DNA of 64,000 nt from the NCBI RefSeq assembly GCF_016919245.1, contig NZ_JAFEJA010000002.1, positions 2,110,501 through 2,174,500 on the forward strand, given 5' to 3'. Shown here in pieces: positions 1 through 7,540 of this stretch. Within the stretch, counting starts at the first letter, position 1. Each line of letters begins with the position of its first letter. This DNA comes from Streptomyces zhihengii. GTDB lineage: Bacteria; Actinomycetota; Actinomycetes; Streptomycetales; Streptomycetaceae. Both the position numbers and the translations under genes were made by a program. The notes beneath the pieces were generated by a model. It was not told the origin of the DNA, made no database searches, and saw only the letters and a program-made list of their open reading frames with translations.

Positions 1-44
1 ATGAACTGCTGAAGTCCACGGACGACGGAGACAACGAATCATGA
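1..44 (+). CDS. 3' end of an upstream gene (partial)
   Basis: The third reading frame is open from the window edge and ends at TGA 42-44, giving the tail ELLKSTDDGDNES. This stop overlaps the next start codon as ATGA, the usual sign of translational coupling in this genome. Thirteen residues do not allow a family call. EACC1-type genes are usually beside an effector gene, so the missing upstream gene may be that effector; this is inference from context. Confidence 0.5.
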   Translation, partial: ELLKSTDDGDNES

Positions 45-406
45 TCATCGAGTTTGTCGGAACGGACACCGAAGCCGCCGGGAAGAGCATCAGCGAGCTG
101 GCCGCGAGTTGGGGCTACCCCGCCGAGCCCGTCCGGGCAGGGGAACCCGTGAAGGATCCGGACGCCAAGGCCGTCGATCCGATTTCGCTGACCGCCCTCA
201 TCCTGTCCATCCCCTCGGCCATGCTCGCCGTCGCGGACATCACCGACCGAATCCGTAAACGGCGCCGCGCCGGCGAACTCATCGAGCGCGCCCGAGAACT
301 CCAGACGCAACAATCGACGGCACGCCTTGTCCTCGAAGACCGCTCCGTCGACCTCGCCACGCTCACGTCGGACCAACTCCTCGACCTCATCACCGACGAG
401 CCGTGA
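41..406 (+). CDS. EACC1-like effector-associated protein
   Basis: A 121-residue protein. A short N-terminal alpha/beta-like part is followed by the phrase VDPISLTALILSIPSA and a hydrophobic stretch at about residues 48-66, then a basic and acidic helical tail. From memory this matches 'effector-associated constant component 1', a small protein encoded beside caspase-like, trypsin-like or NTPase effectors in actinobacterial conflict systems. The start ATG overlaps the stop of the upstream gene, so the two are probably one operon whose effector lies outside the window. The family call rests on remembered sequence character, not on an alignment. Nothing that looks like an effector follows downstream. 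Confidence 0.55.
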   Translation: MIIEFVGTDTEAAGKSISELAASWGYPAEPVRAGEPVKDPDAKAVDPISLTALILSIPSAMLAVADITDRIRKRRRAGELIERARELQTQQSTARLVLEDRSVDLATLTSDQLLDLITDEP

Positions 407-663
407 ACTACCCAGACAGCCGCACGGCACCCACGCCCGCAGCCGGCTGACCAGCCGTCGCACGCCGCAGCCGTACCCCTGCGTCACCCCTGGCCGGCGG
501 ACCACACCGGCCCGGGGTGACGGCTCCAGCGTTCGGGGGGCGAGGCACAGGGCTCCTTCTGAGCTGGCGGCGTTGACCGCGAGTTGGACGGGCCTGAATA
601 AGGTCGAAGCTCCTGGTAGGCGGGTTCTCGACCAAGATCACCCGCGTCTGCCAGGAGCTTCGC
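407..663. other. Spacer with left end of a decayed IS
   Basis: No gene is seen. Around 608-660 there is an imperfect inverted repeat (GAAGCTCCTGGTAGGCGGG facing GTCTGCCAGGAGCTTCG), directly before the transposase relic. It may be the terminal repeat region or leader hairpin of that element. Confidence 0.4.
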
Positions 664-1385
664 GTGCTTGTCTACCCGTCGGCGATTGATCTGTCCAGCC
701 ACAGCATGCGGTACCTGACAAGGCGGCTGAAGGCAGGAGATCGGTACGCGTTGGCGGCACCTTCCCGCCTCGCGACAGGCCCTGCTTGCCCTGGCCCACC
801 CACGGTGCACACCTACGTCCAGCTGGCCGCCGGGTTCGGCGTCGGGAACGCGACCGTTTGCCGCTAGATTCGTGAAGTCGTCGAGGCCCTGGCCGGTCTC
901 GCCCTGTACCTGGCTGGGGCGATGCGGACGATCCAGGAGAAGGCGTTTGTCATCCTCGAGCACCTTGCTGCCGATCAACCCATCGCCGTCGACACCCACA
1001 AGCGGCACGGCATGAACGTGCAGGCCCTCACCGCTCCATTCGGACGGCTGCGCTGGGTCTCTCAGGTGCTGTCCGGCTCGGCTCACGACCTGACCGCCGC
1101 CAGGCAGCACGGGATCATCGAAGCCCTCACCGGAGCAGGACTCAGATGCTGGGCGAACAAGGCGTATCAAGGCGCCGGCGGGCCCGGCCGGGTCCCGCTT
1201 CGGGACCGACGCCTCAAGCAGTGGCAACGTCGTTATCACAGCACCCACGCCAAGACCTGCTGCCTCGGCGAGCAGGCCACGGCCACCCTGAAGGGCTGGC
1301 GCCTCCTGCGGAGCTCCGCTGAAGAACCAACCGCACCACAGCGATCATCCAGGCCGTCCTCGTCCTTCACCACGCGTCAGAGTGA
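664..1385 (+). pseudogene. IS5-like DDE transposase relic
   Basis: The reading frame breaks several times, but the parts are recognisable in order. An N-terminal stretch (SAIDLSSHSMRYLTRRLKA) leads to a helix-turn-helix part (HTYVQLAAGFGVGNATVCR). A TAG stop follows at 865, then IREVVEAL and MRTIQEKAFVILE. After an internal deletion come HKRHGMNVQALTAPFGRLRW, SAHDLTAARQHGIIEAL and a tail AIIQAVLVLHHASE in another frame, ending at TGA 1383-1385. This is the plan of Streptomyces IS5-superfamily (DDE_Tnp_4-type) transposases. The stop, the deletion around 955-1000 and the frameshift near 1315 make it non-functional. Confidence 0.75.
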
Positions 1386-1814
1386 GGGTGGAAAAGCCTC
1401 AGTGCCAGAGGTGTGCCGCACAACAGAGGCCAAACGAATGGGGTATCCCCCTTGGCTGGCGAGGAGACCGCCAGCGAGACCGTGGCCGCCACGTAGACGC
1501 CACGACTCGCCTGGCCCCCGAACCGGCCTGACCTCCTGCACGGTTCCCCGACCTCGGCTCCAGATTCTGGCCCTGGCATCGCTCGCGATGCCAGGGCCGG
1601 TCCATGTTGGGAGCGCGCGCAATCCCGATGCCGCCCCGAGCAGGTGCCGGGGATGCCGCCCTTTCACCCTGCCGCTCCGGCCCTCGGCCCCTGTACCGGG
1701 CCTCTTCTCGTTGTTTGCCGATCGCCCGACGACAGTGAGCCCGCCTCCTCGTCCGGGGCTGGGGGAGGGGCCGCAGGACTCCTCCCAGCCCTCCTGACCG
1801 ACAGAAAGAGACCG
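1386..1814. other. Intergenic stretch, no gene seen
   Basis: About 430 bases without a convincing gene. It holds the outer end of the transposase relic and a short palindrome around 1578-1594 (CATCGCTCGCGATG). A purine-rich AGAAAGAG at 1803-1810 can serve as ribosome binding site for the gene that follows. Confidence 0.4.
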
Positions 1815-1958
1815 ATGATGTCCACCCCCGCAGGTTTCAGTGCGGCTGCCCGCGGCTTGGCCGGAGCTCTGCCCCACAACCCGGCACGCCGCGGCGACGT
1901 TCCCGCAGTGGAGCGCCTTCTCCTGGTCGAGCTTGCCGGTACCCGCATGGAGGATTAG
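1815..1958 (+). CDS. Small orphan protein (47 aa)
   Basis: Starts MMSTPAGFSAAARGL and ends GTRMED. A purine-rich AGAAAGAG lies just upstream, and the stop is two bases before the GTG start of the next gene, which suggests a two-gene unit. The middle (DVPAVERLLLVELAG) looks like an amphipathic helix. I do not recognise the family. Support is codon use, the RBS and tight spacing only. Confidence 0.4.
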   Translation: MMSTPAGFSAAARGLAGALPHNPARRGDVPAVERLLLVELAGTRMED

Positions 1959-1960
1959 CT

Positions 1961-2413
1961 GTGTCGAACATGCAGGAGCGCGGCCGGCTCGGAGACATTT
2001 TGCTGCGCGAGTTCAACACCTACGTTGCCGCCCCGGTCGAGGCCGGGCACGACTGGGAGGTCGTCTGGTCCGCAGCCGTGTGGCCGGAAGGCGACCGCCT
2101 CTACTGGCTCCGCAGCCGGTTCCTGCTTGCGAGAGAGTGCGCGTCCATGGTCGGCCACCAGTTTTCCGACTCAGCGATCACCAATCTCGGCCGCGAGTAC
2201 GTGGAGTACCGCGCGCTGTTCCCCGCTGGACCGCCGAGACTGTGACCTCCGTCAAGGTCGCGGTCAGTGCGCAGTTGGTCGCTGGGCGGCTGATCCACGT
2301 CCGCGTCATCCCCTACCGCGACTCGGTATACAGCCTCGGACCGGAGCCACATCGACGACGTGCTCTGGACGCTCGGCAGAGCCACCCCCGCACGTCGGCG
2401 CCTCGCCTCTTGA
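1961..2413 (+). pseudogene. Orphan gene broken by two frameshifts
   Basis: The GTG start at 1961 gives 94 residues (SNMQERGRLGDILLREF through REYVEYRALFPAGPP) before a stop at 2243-2245. Coding-like sequence continues at once in the next frame (ETVTSVKVAVSAQLVAGRL then HVRVIPYRDSVYSLGPE) and returns near 2347 to the first frame (THIDDVLWTLGRATPARRR), ending at TGA 2411-2413. The three pieces join into one plausible protein of about 150 residues. Two compensating one-base changes, or two sequencing errors, would explain this. Alternatively 1961-2245 is a complete short gene. Family unknown. Confidence 0.5.
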
Positions 2414-2685
2414 CCGGCCTACCGCACACCCGAAAGCCTGCCCCTGGACACAACCATGGGGCGGGCCCTCGGCGTTGTCACCCCCGGTTGCCTCGTGTCG
2501 TCCCGATCCCGGTTCGGTCTCTTACCCGGGTGTTGTGGGGCTTGGTATCGCCCAGGCGAGCGTGTGGGCCATCGAGAACGCTGCTCCCGCCCCCGGCCCA
2601 GCCGTGGGGTGGGTCGAGCTCCGCCGGTGACAGCCAGGCGGATGCGCTCTCGTACACCTCACGCCGCCCCTGCAGAGGAGTTCCC

Positions 2686-3270
2686 ATGCCCGCGCCCGCC
2701 CACGCGACGGCCGCCGCTCCGCATACCGCCCCGGCCACGCCCGCCTGCCCGGTCCGCTCCGACAGCCCCCGCATCGCGGCCGCCGACTTCTTCACCCTCG
2801 CCCGCACCGGCCGCACGCAGACCACGCTGCCGCCCTTCCGTGACGGCGACAGCGCCAGCTGCCCGCTGGGCAACGAGTGGATGCGCCACGACGGCTGGTG
2901 GATCGTCCCCGGGGGGCCGGGCAGCCTTGTCCTGGACGACCGAACGGTCACCGGCTGGTGGCACACCCGGCACCAGCCGGGCCACCGGTTCGCCCTGGTC
3001 CACCGGCTTGCCCCTACCGAGACGAGTCTGATCACAGGCGACCGCTACACCAGCCGCAGTCGCCCTCTGAGCCTGCGTGACGGTGCGTTCACGTACACCG
3101 AGACGGTAACCGGGCCATGGTTGCGCCAACTGGCCCGACAGATCACCCGCACCCGCACCGTGAGCGTCCACCTCGAACTGCCCACCGGCGTCGTCACCCT
3201 CCACTCGCGGCTCGTCGGTGACGTGTTCTTCCACCCTGCCGCAGCTGCCACACCTGCCCTCTGCGCCTGA
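2686..3270 (+). CDS. Orphan protein, 194 aa
   Basis: A strong GAGGAG lies six bases before the ATG. After an Ala/Pro-rich N-terminus comes a compact region with many Trp and His (EWMRHDGWWIVPGG, VTGWWHTRHQPGHRFALVHRL) and beta-strand-like alternation up to the C-terminus (TVSVHLELPTGVVTLHSRL). No signal peptide, membrane segment or catalytic motif is evident. It lies in a block of single orphan genes, each with its own upstream region. I do not recognise the family. Confidence 0.65.
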   Translation: MPAPAHATAAAPHTAPATPACPVRSDSPRIAAADFFTLARTGRTQTTLPPFRDGDSASCPLGNEWMRHDGWWIVPGGPGSLVLDDRTVTGWWHTRHQPGHRFALVHRLAPTETSLITGDRYTSRSRPLSLRDGAFTYTETVTGPWLRQLARQITRTRTVSVHLELPTGVVTLHSRLVGDVFFHPAAAATPALCA

Positions 3271-3326
3271 CCACCACACCCCGGGCCGCTGCCTCGCAGC
3301 GCTCCACACCTTGGTTTCAGGGCACG

Positions 3327-3353
3327 GATACCGGCCCGGGGGAATGGTGGCCA
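3327..3353 (+). promoter_or_regulatory. Shared upstream element, copy 1
   Basis: ACCGGCCCGGGGGA followed by ATGGTGGCC. It is close to the elements at 37404-37430 and 37984-38009, with more diverged arms. The recurring core ACCGGCCCGGGGGA upstream of separate genes suggests a promoter part or operator; function not shown. Confidence 0.45.
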
Positions 3354-3861
3354 CCGCCGTCCCCCCGGGCCCACCGCACGCCCGTCCCGTCCTCGCCAGC
3401 GCCTGTTGCCGCACGACTTTTGAGGGAGCCGTCATAACGGTCACGCTCCCCGCCCACCAGACCCGCTCGCCCGCTATGCCGACCGGTGTCGACGCTCCGC
3501 CAGCCCTCGCTTAAGAACCACACGGTCGACACCGCCCGCCCGCGCCCGTCCCGGCGGCACCGCGCCGGCCCGTCGCTCAAGACACGCGTGACCAGAGGGG
3601 AGTGGAGCTCTGTGGCCAGCAGGACGCCACCCGCCCCAAGGTCACAGCGTTCCGGGGCGCACGGCCGCACCGCCCCGCTCCCGAAGCCCGATCGCCCGAC
3701 ACTGCCCCGCCAGATAGGACCAGGACACCCCCGACCCTGCGGGCCCCCCTGCCCTTTGCGCCTCTTGCCTCACCCCATGTTCGCTCCAGCTGCCCGGAGA
3801 GGGCGGTGACCACCCCACCTGCCCCCTCGGGCCGCAGCCGCGCAGCGCCCGGCATGTTTTC

Positions 3862-3889
3862 GTCGACCCCGCACGCGCGGGGATGCTGC
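3862..3889 (+). repeat. Solitary CRISPR-repeat-like sequence
   Basis: Twenty-eight bases beginning GTCGACCCCGCACGCG and continuing CGGGGATGCTGC. It differs at three positions from the best repeat of the decayed array at 22518-22729. No second copy lies at the 61-base spacing on either side, so this is one isolated repeat, not an array. Confidence 0.5.
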
Positions 3890-4305
3890 CTTGTGGCCGG
3901 GCTCGCCCAGCGGCCGGCCAGGGCGGGGCACCTCTGTACGACGGCCTTCTCGTGTCCCCGGGCGGGGGCGCGGGGTCGGGTGTTGGCCCGGGGGAGACAT
4001 GAGTGTTGCCCCGTTAACCCATTGCCCGGTCACGGTCCGGCCGTACCCCGGGCCCGGCCAGTCTTGGTGTGGGCCCGCCCCCGAGACGGACCGGAAGGCA
4101 CCCCGCCATGCCCAGCCCCAACTCCCACGCTGCACCGGCACCCCAGAAAGGTGAAGCAGCGCCCCACCCCGACGTCCCCCGAGGGTCTCGTGATCCGTAC
4201 GGTGCCCGGACGAGGTCGATGCGTTCTTCGACCTGATGCTGCTGGTCGACCCCCACATTTTTGCCGATCAACTTCCCAATCTGAAGGACACGATCGTCGC
4301 GGCCG
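3890..4305 (+). repeat. Direct repeat, copy A (of 6260-6690)
   Basis: Runs parallel to 6260-6690 through the intergenic leader (TGTACGAC, CTCTCGTG/TTCTCGTG, GGTCGGGTGTTGG, CCGTACCCCGGGCCCGG) and into the first third of a GNAT gene (GAGGGTCTCGTGATCCGT, GAGGTCGATGCGTTCTTCG). Identity is high but interrupted by small indels. The repeat shows a partial duplication of the GNAT gene with its 5' region. Confidence 0.8.
4108..4305 (+). pseudogene. Truncated GNAT acetyltransferase copy
   Basis: Same start as the intact gene at 6483 (MPSPNSHAAPAPQ), but a deletion and frame changes break it after about 25 codons. The encoded pieces EGLVIRT and DEVDAFFDLMLLVDPHIFADQLPNLKDTI match residues 33-70 of the intact paralogue in shifted frames. 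The acetyl-CoA-binding part is missing and similarity stops near 4305, about 110 bases before the next GNAT gene. Confidence 0.75.
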
Positions 4306-4418
4306 GCAGAAACCTGGCTCTTGGTGGCCTCAATTCCGGTGAGGTGCCGTGCGCGCTGTGGACCGGTGTAGCCGACGCCTGTTTCCTTGCCTTCCGCTCG
4401 CAGTCCTAGGGTGTCCCC

Positions 4419-5066
4419 GTGACCGATGACGGCGTAGGAGCAGTGACTGATTTTGCTGTGCGTGGGGATGGGCAGGCGGTGGCCGCGCTCGGAGCGCTCG
4501 CCCTGTCCGGTGCGGCTGCCGGGCGGTCGGCGGCGTCGCAGCCTCTGGCTGCCGCGATCGACGAGTACGGCGGCCGCATCCCGTTGCCCTACGGGCACGG
4601 GCACTGCTGGGTCACCAGGACCGGGGCGGGCCCGGTCGCCGGAATGCTGTATCTCACGCCGCCCATCCGGTGGCTCGAGGGGCATTCCCCCGCGCTGCGG
4701 CCACGCCTCGCGCGTGCCGTGGCGGAGATCGAACTCCTCGCTGTCGACCCCGCTCACCGCCGTCGCGGCACCGGCTCCGCCCTGCTGCAGGCGGCGGAGA
4801 ATGCAGCGCTCAGTGACGGGGTGCATTTGATGCTCGCCAAGGTACAAATCGGCGCCCTTCCGCTGATGCGCTGGTATCGCAGGCGGGGATACCTTCTCGC
4901 CGGGCAGGGCGAGCCCGTTGTCTTCGCCACCCAGGGCGGAATGTCATCCTGCGACGACGGCGGGGACGGGTTCCAGCTCGCCGTGAAGGCCCTGCAGCCC
5001 GGGGTGACCGTCCGCAGGACCAGCAGCCGCGGCACGACACTGCTCGTCGCGCAACAGGACGCCTGA
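4419..5066 (+). CDS. GNAT family N-acetyltransferase
   Basis: A 215-residue protein with GTG start. The acetyl-CoA pyrophosphate-binding loop is VDPAHRRRGTGSALL at about residues 109-123 (R/Q-x-x-G-x-G/A pattern), followed by the usual beta-bulge and a RWYRRRGY motif. GNAT enzymes transfer acetyl from acetyl-CoA to an amine; the acceptor cannot be told from sequence. The C-terminal extension AVKALQPGVTV is shared in form with the GNATs at 6483 and 38394, so the three are probably one paralogous family. It follows the truncated GNAT copy directly, so the duplication may have placed the genes together. Confidence 0.85.
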   Translation: MTDDGVGAVTDFAVRGDGQAVAALGALALSGAAAGRSAASQPLAAAIDEYGGRIPLPYGHGHCWVTRTGAGPVAGMLYLTPPIRWLEGHSPALRPRLARAVAEIELLAVDPAHRRRGTGSALLQAAENAALSDGVHLMLAKVQIGALPLMRWYRRRGYLLAGQGEPVVFATQGGMSSCDDGGDGFQLAVKALQPGVTVRRTSSRGTTLLVAQQDA

Positions 5067-5202
5067 GACCGCGCTCCCGGAGCGCCCGCCTGCCACGTGA
5101 CGCCATGGGACGGCAGATCCGCACCGCAAAGCAGCCGGGCAGGGCACGAGCACTCAGGTCATTCTCGCTCGCACACCCGGGCAGGGCTGCCACACTGCAT
5201 CC

Positions 5203-5237
5203 GTGCCTGGCAGGCCGTACACGGACCCGCCAGGCAC
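5203..5237 (+). promoter_or_regulatory. Hairpin upstream of DUF6283 gene
   Basis: Perfect 9-bp inverted repeat GTGCCTGGC / GCCAGGCAC with a 17-base loop, between the GNAT gene and the DUF6283 gene. It may end the upstream transcript. A TATGAT at about 5264 could be the -10 box for the next gene; no clear -35 is seen. Confidence 0.4.
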
Positions 5238-5325
5238 ACCCCGGGGCCCGCCTGCCGTAGCGGGCTTATGATGCTGAGGCGCAGAGTAGGGCCACCTGCA
5301 CATCACACCGTCGAAGGGCCTCTTC

Positions 5326-5877
5326 GTGTCTGACTCCAATCCGCCGAAGCGGGCGCCGGGGGACATGCACGGCGTGCCGGTGCGCGGACCTGCGCCGCGT
5401 CCCTGTGAATCGTGCCCCTACCGCAGAGACGTGCCCTCGGGAATCTGGGCGCACGAGGAGTACGCGAAACTCATCCGCTACGACGATCCCACCGGTGTCC
5501 AACCGAGCGGACTGTTCCAATGCCACCAGACGGACGGCGGTAGCGCGGCACGCCGGGTGTGCGCGGGCTGGGCGGGCTGCCACGGTCCCGAGCTGCTCGC
5601 TCCCAGAACAGCCCTGGCCTTCGGTCGTATCGACGCCGACACCTTCGCCGAGATCGTCAACTACCAATCGCCCGTCCCGCTGTTCGACTCCGGCATGCAA
5701 GCCGCGCAACACGGCCAGGCCAACATCACGCGGCCAGACGACAACGCCCAGCGGCAGATCGACAAGATCACCCGCACACGCGGCGACCTCACCCCCGGCG
5801 TGCCGCCCCCAGCCCCCACTCCCGCCACGCGCTCTGAGACAACCGGCCGCCGCGACGTTGACCCTGCAGGCGCATAG
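5326..5877 (+). CDS. DUF6283-like cysteine-rich protein
   Basis: A 183-residue protein with GTG start after GAAGGG. The N-terminal half carries the pattern PCESCPYRRDVPSGIW, then EYAKLIRYDD, LFQCHQT and CAGWAGCHG: two CxxC-like cysteines plus C/H pairs that could bind a metal. I recall this arrangement from DUF6283 proteins of actinobacteria and their phages, whose function is unknown. The tail from about residue 130 is low-complexity and Pro/Thr-rich. It stands alone with its own promoter region. Confidence 0.7.
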   Translation: MSDSNPPKRAPGDMHGVPVRGPAPRPCESCPYRRDVPSGIWAHEEYAKLIRYDDPTGVQPSGLFQCHQTDGGSAARRVCAGWAGCHGPELLAPRTALAFGRIDADTFAEIVNYQSPVPLFDSGMQAAQHGQANITRPDDNAQRQIDKITRTRGDLTPGVPPPAPTPATRSETTGRRDVDPAGA

Positions 5878-5971
5878 CACTGCTACCCAGCGTCGATACT
5901 GCTGCCCTGCAACGTGGTGGTGCTCCATTCGCTCACGCCCTTCGTGACCGCTGAGAAGCCGCTTCACTTGA

Positions 5972-6196
5972 TCATTTATCCGGAGCCTGCGCCGGGCGCA
6001 CCGGGTCCGTCACGCCCGGGCCGGTCGTGACGGGACTGATGTACAGCTGTGGTCTGCTGACGGCTGCCGGATTCGGCAGCCACGTCGTCGGCTGAACCGC
6101 ACCCGCCTGATGCCGCCGCACTGTCGCCGCCTGGCCGTTGGCTCCTGTCGCACCGGGCTGCAGTGTTCCGCGCGGCGGGGCCGGCACTAGCGACAT
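5972..6196 (-). CDS. Doubtful small Pro-rich ORF (74 aa)
   Basis: ATG with an AAGG about ten bases upstream. The product is low-complexity (MSLVPAPPRGTLQPGATGA at the start, VTDPVRPAQAPDK at the end). The C-terminal half has some natural-looking sequence (VSRPQLYISPVTTGPG). There is no family, and the composition could be chance in GC-rich DNA. Listed only because nothing else explains this stretch. Confidence 0.22.
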   Translation of the reverse strand: MSLVPAPPRGTLQPGATGANGQAATVRRHQAGAVQPTTWLPNPAAVSRPQLYISPVTTGPGVTDPVRPAQAPDK

Positions 6197-6217
6197 ACGG
6201 TTGCCTTGGACATGCCC

Positions 6218-6250
6218 TTGCCTCCCTCTTGCCTCCCTCTTGCCTCCCGC
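6218..6250 (+). repeat. 11-bp tandem repeat (x3)
   Basis: TTGCCTCCCTC repeated three times; the last unit has one change. Confidence 0.8.
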
Positions 6251-6259
6251 CTTCACCCG

Positions 6260-6690
6260 GTGCAGGGGCCGCCGCGCGTGGACCAGCGGCCGACGTAGGC
6301 GTCGTATCCCTGTACGACCGGCCCTCTCGTGCCGCCCGGGCGAGGGCGTGGTCGGGTGTTGGACCGGGGGAGACGTGGGTGTTGCCCGGGTAACCCGTCG
6401 CCCGGTCACGGTCCGGCCGTACCCCGGGCCCGGCCAGTTTGGTGTGGGCCCGTTCCCGAGAAGGACCGGAAGGCACCCCGCCATGCCCAGCCCCAACTCC
6501 CACGCTGCACCGGCACCCCAGCGATGTGAAGCAGCGTCCCACCCGGCACCCGGGTGTGCATCCACCCCGGCATCTGTGGAGGGTCTCGTGATCCGTGCGG
6601 TGCGCCCTGACGAGGTCGATGCGTTCTTCGACCTGACGCTGCTGGTCGACCTTCACATGCCCGCCGATCAACTCCCCGCCCTGAAGGACA
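6260..6690 (+). repeat. Direct repeat, copy B (of 3890-4305)
   Basis: The copy that leads into the intact GNAT gene. It contains ACCGGGGGAGACGTGGGTG near 6363 and the palindromic stretch CCGTACCCCGGGCCCGG near 6417, both also in copy A. Confidence 0.8.
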
Positions 6691-7178
6691 CGATCGCAGC
6701 GGCACTCACCGATGTCCGCCCGCCGTTCTCGCACGGCCTGAACCACTTCCTGTTCGCCACCCTCGACGACCAGCCCGTCGGCGCCGTACACGTCGGCCCG
6801 GCCCGCTGGATGCTCGACCGGAGCATCCCCGCCCGCATCCGGCGCACCCTCGTCGAGAAAGTCAGCAGCATCGACACGATCGCCGTCCACGACGACCACC
6901 GTCGCCAAGGCATCGCCACAGCGATCCTCGCCCGGGTGGAAAGCGACTTCGCAGCCGCCGGATACCGAGCACTCGCCCTGCGCCACGAACACCGCATGCG
7001 GCACTTCTTCACCGCACACGGCTTCACCAGCCTTCCGCGCCTCGCGGTGGACCTCGGCCCGGCCGGACTGTTCACCGAACACGACCGCGAGTGGAAGTAC
7101 GCAGTCAAACCCCTCGACCCCGCCATCACCTTCACCACACAACGGGGCCTGCACGTCCTGTCCGGCCTCCTGAACTGA
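6483..7178 (+). CDS. GNAT family N-acetyltransferase
   Basis: A 231-residue protein with GGAAGG upstream of the ATG. The first ~30 residues are low-complexity, then EGLVIRAVRPDEVDAFFDL opens the GNAT fold. The CoA-binding loop is VHDDHRRQGIATAIL at about residues 138-152, followed by MRHFFTAHGF. The tail WKYAVKPLDPAITF matches the C-terminal extensions of the GNATs at 4419 and 38394. The substrate is unknown. This is the intact parent or sister of the broken copy at 4108. A strong terminator follows at 7199-7235. Confidence 0.88.
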   Translation: MPSPNSHAAPAPQRCEAASHPAPGCASTPASVEGLVIRAVRPDEVDAFFDLTLLVDLHMPADQLPALKDTIAAALTDVRPPFSHGLNHFLFATLDDQPVGAVHVGPARWMLDRSIPARIRRTLVEKVSSIDTIAVHDDHRRQGIATAILARVESDFAAAGYRALALRHEHRMRHFFTAHGFTSLPRLAVDLGPAGLFTEHDREWKYAVKPLDPAITFTTQRGLHVLSGLLN

Positions 7179-7198
7179 CCCGGCCCCCCGGCCCACCC

Positions 7199-7235
7199 GG
7201 CCCGGCGCCCCGCCCACACGGCAGGGCGCCGGGCC
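7199..7235 (+). terminator. Terminator after GNAT gene
   Basis: Perfect 12-bp arms GGCCCGGCGCCC / GGGCGCCGGGCC, 13-base loop, 20 bases after the GNAT stop codon. Confidence 0.7.
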
Positions 7236-7540
7236 GTGCCACTGCCGACCGCTCCTCCACCCCACCAGCTGCCAGCCCAGACGGTGCGACACCGCCCGGC
7301 ACTCCGCCGCGCGCCTCCGGCCCCGGGGCTTCCATCGTCCACCCGGCCACGGCCGACAGGTTGCGGGGCTATCCCGCCCGCGGGCCAGAGTCGGCGCAGC
7401 CGGAACACGCCCGCCACGAACCCCCGTGTCGTGAGCTGCGAGCGACCGGCTCCGGCCGGGCCGCGCCTGGAACGCGGACCATCCCGCCCCCGCGCGGCCC
7501 GGCCCCGCCCGTCACCACCTCGAACCAGGAGCGCAGCATC
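7236..7540. other. Leader region, no gene seen
   Basis: About 300 bases of GC-rich DNA. GTCACCACC near 7510 resembles one arm of the shared upstream element but lacks the CCGGGGGA core. The ribosome binding site GGAGCG lies just before the ATG at 7541. Confidence 0.4.

Larger units (their letters stand above)
3271..4107. other. Long intergenic region with repeats
   Basis: About 840 bases without a supportable gene. It contains one copy of the shared upstream element (3327-3353), a solitary CRISPR-repeat-like sequence (3862-3889), and from about 3890 the start of a direct duplication that reappears at 6260-6690. A second copy of the shared element lies inside that duplication (about 3978-4010). 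Confidence 0.6.
5878..6482. other. Intergenic region with tandem and direct repeats
   Basis: About 600 bases. It holds a possible tiny minus-strand gene (5972-6196), a three-unit 11-bp tandem repeat (6218-6250), and the leader half of the 6260-6690 direct repeat with a copy of the shared upstream element (about 6357-6385). Confidence 0.5.

Noticed and set aside
1840..3270. One 476-residue plus-strand gene
   Set aside because: Only the last 194 codons (from 2686, with a good RBS) look coding. The first part crosses an orphan gene in other frames.
3486..3809. 107-residue plus-strand ORF in the 3.3-4.1 kb gap
   Set aside because: No RBS, Arg/Pro-rich throughout, overlaps better-explained repeats.
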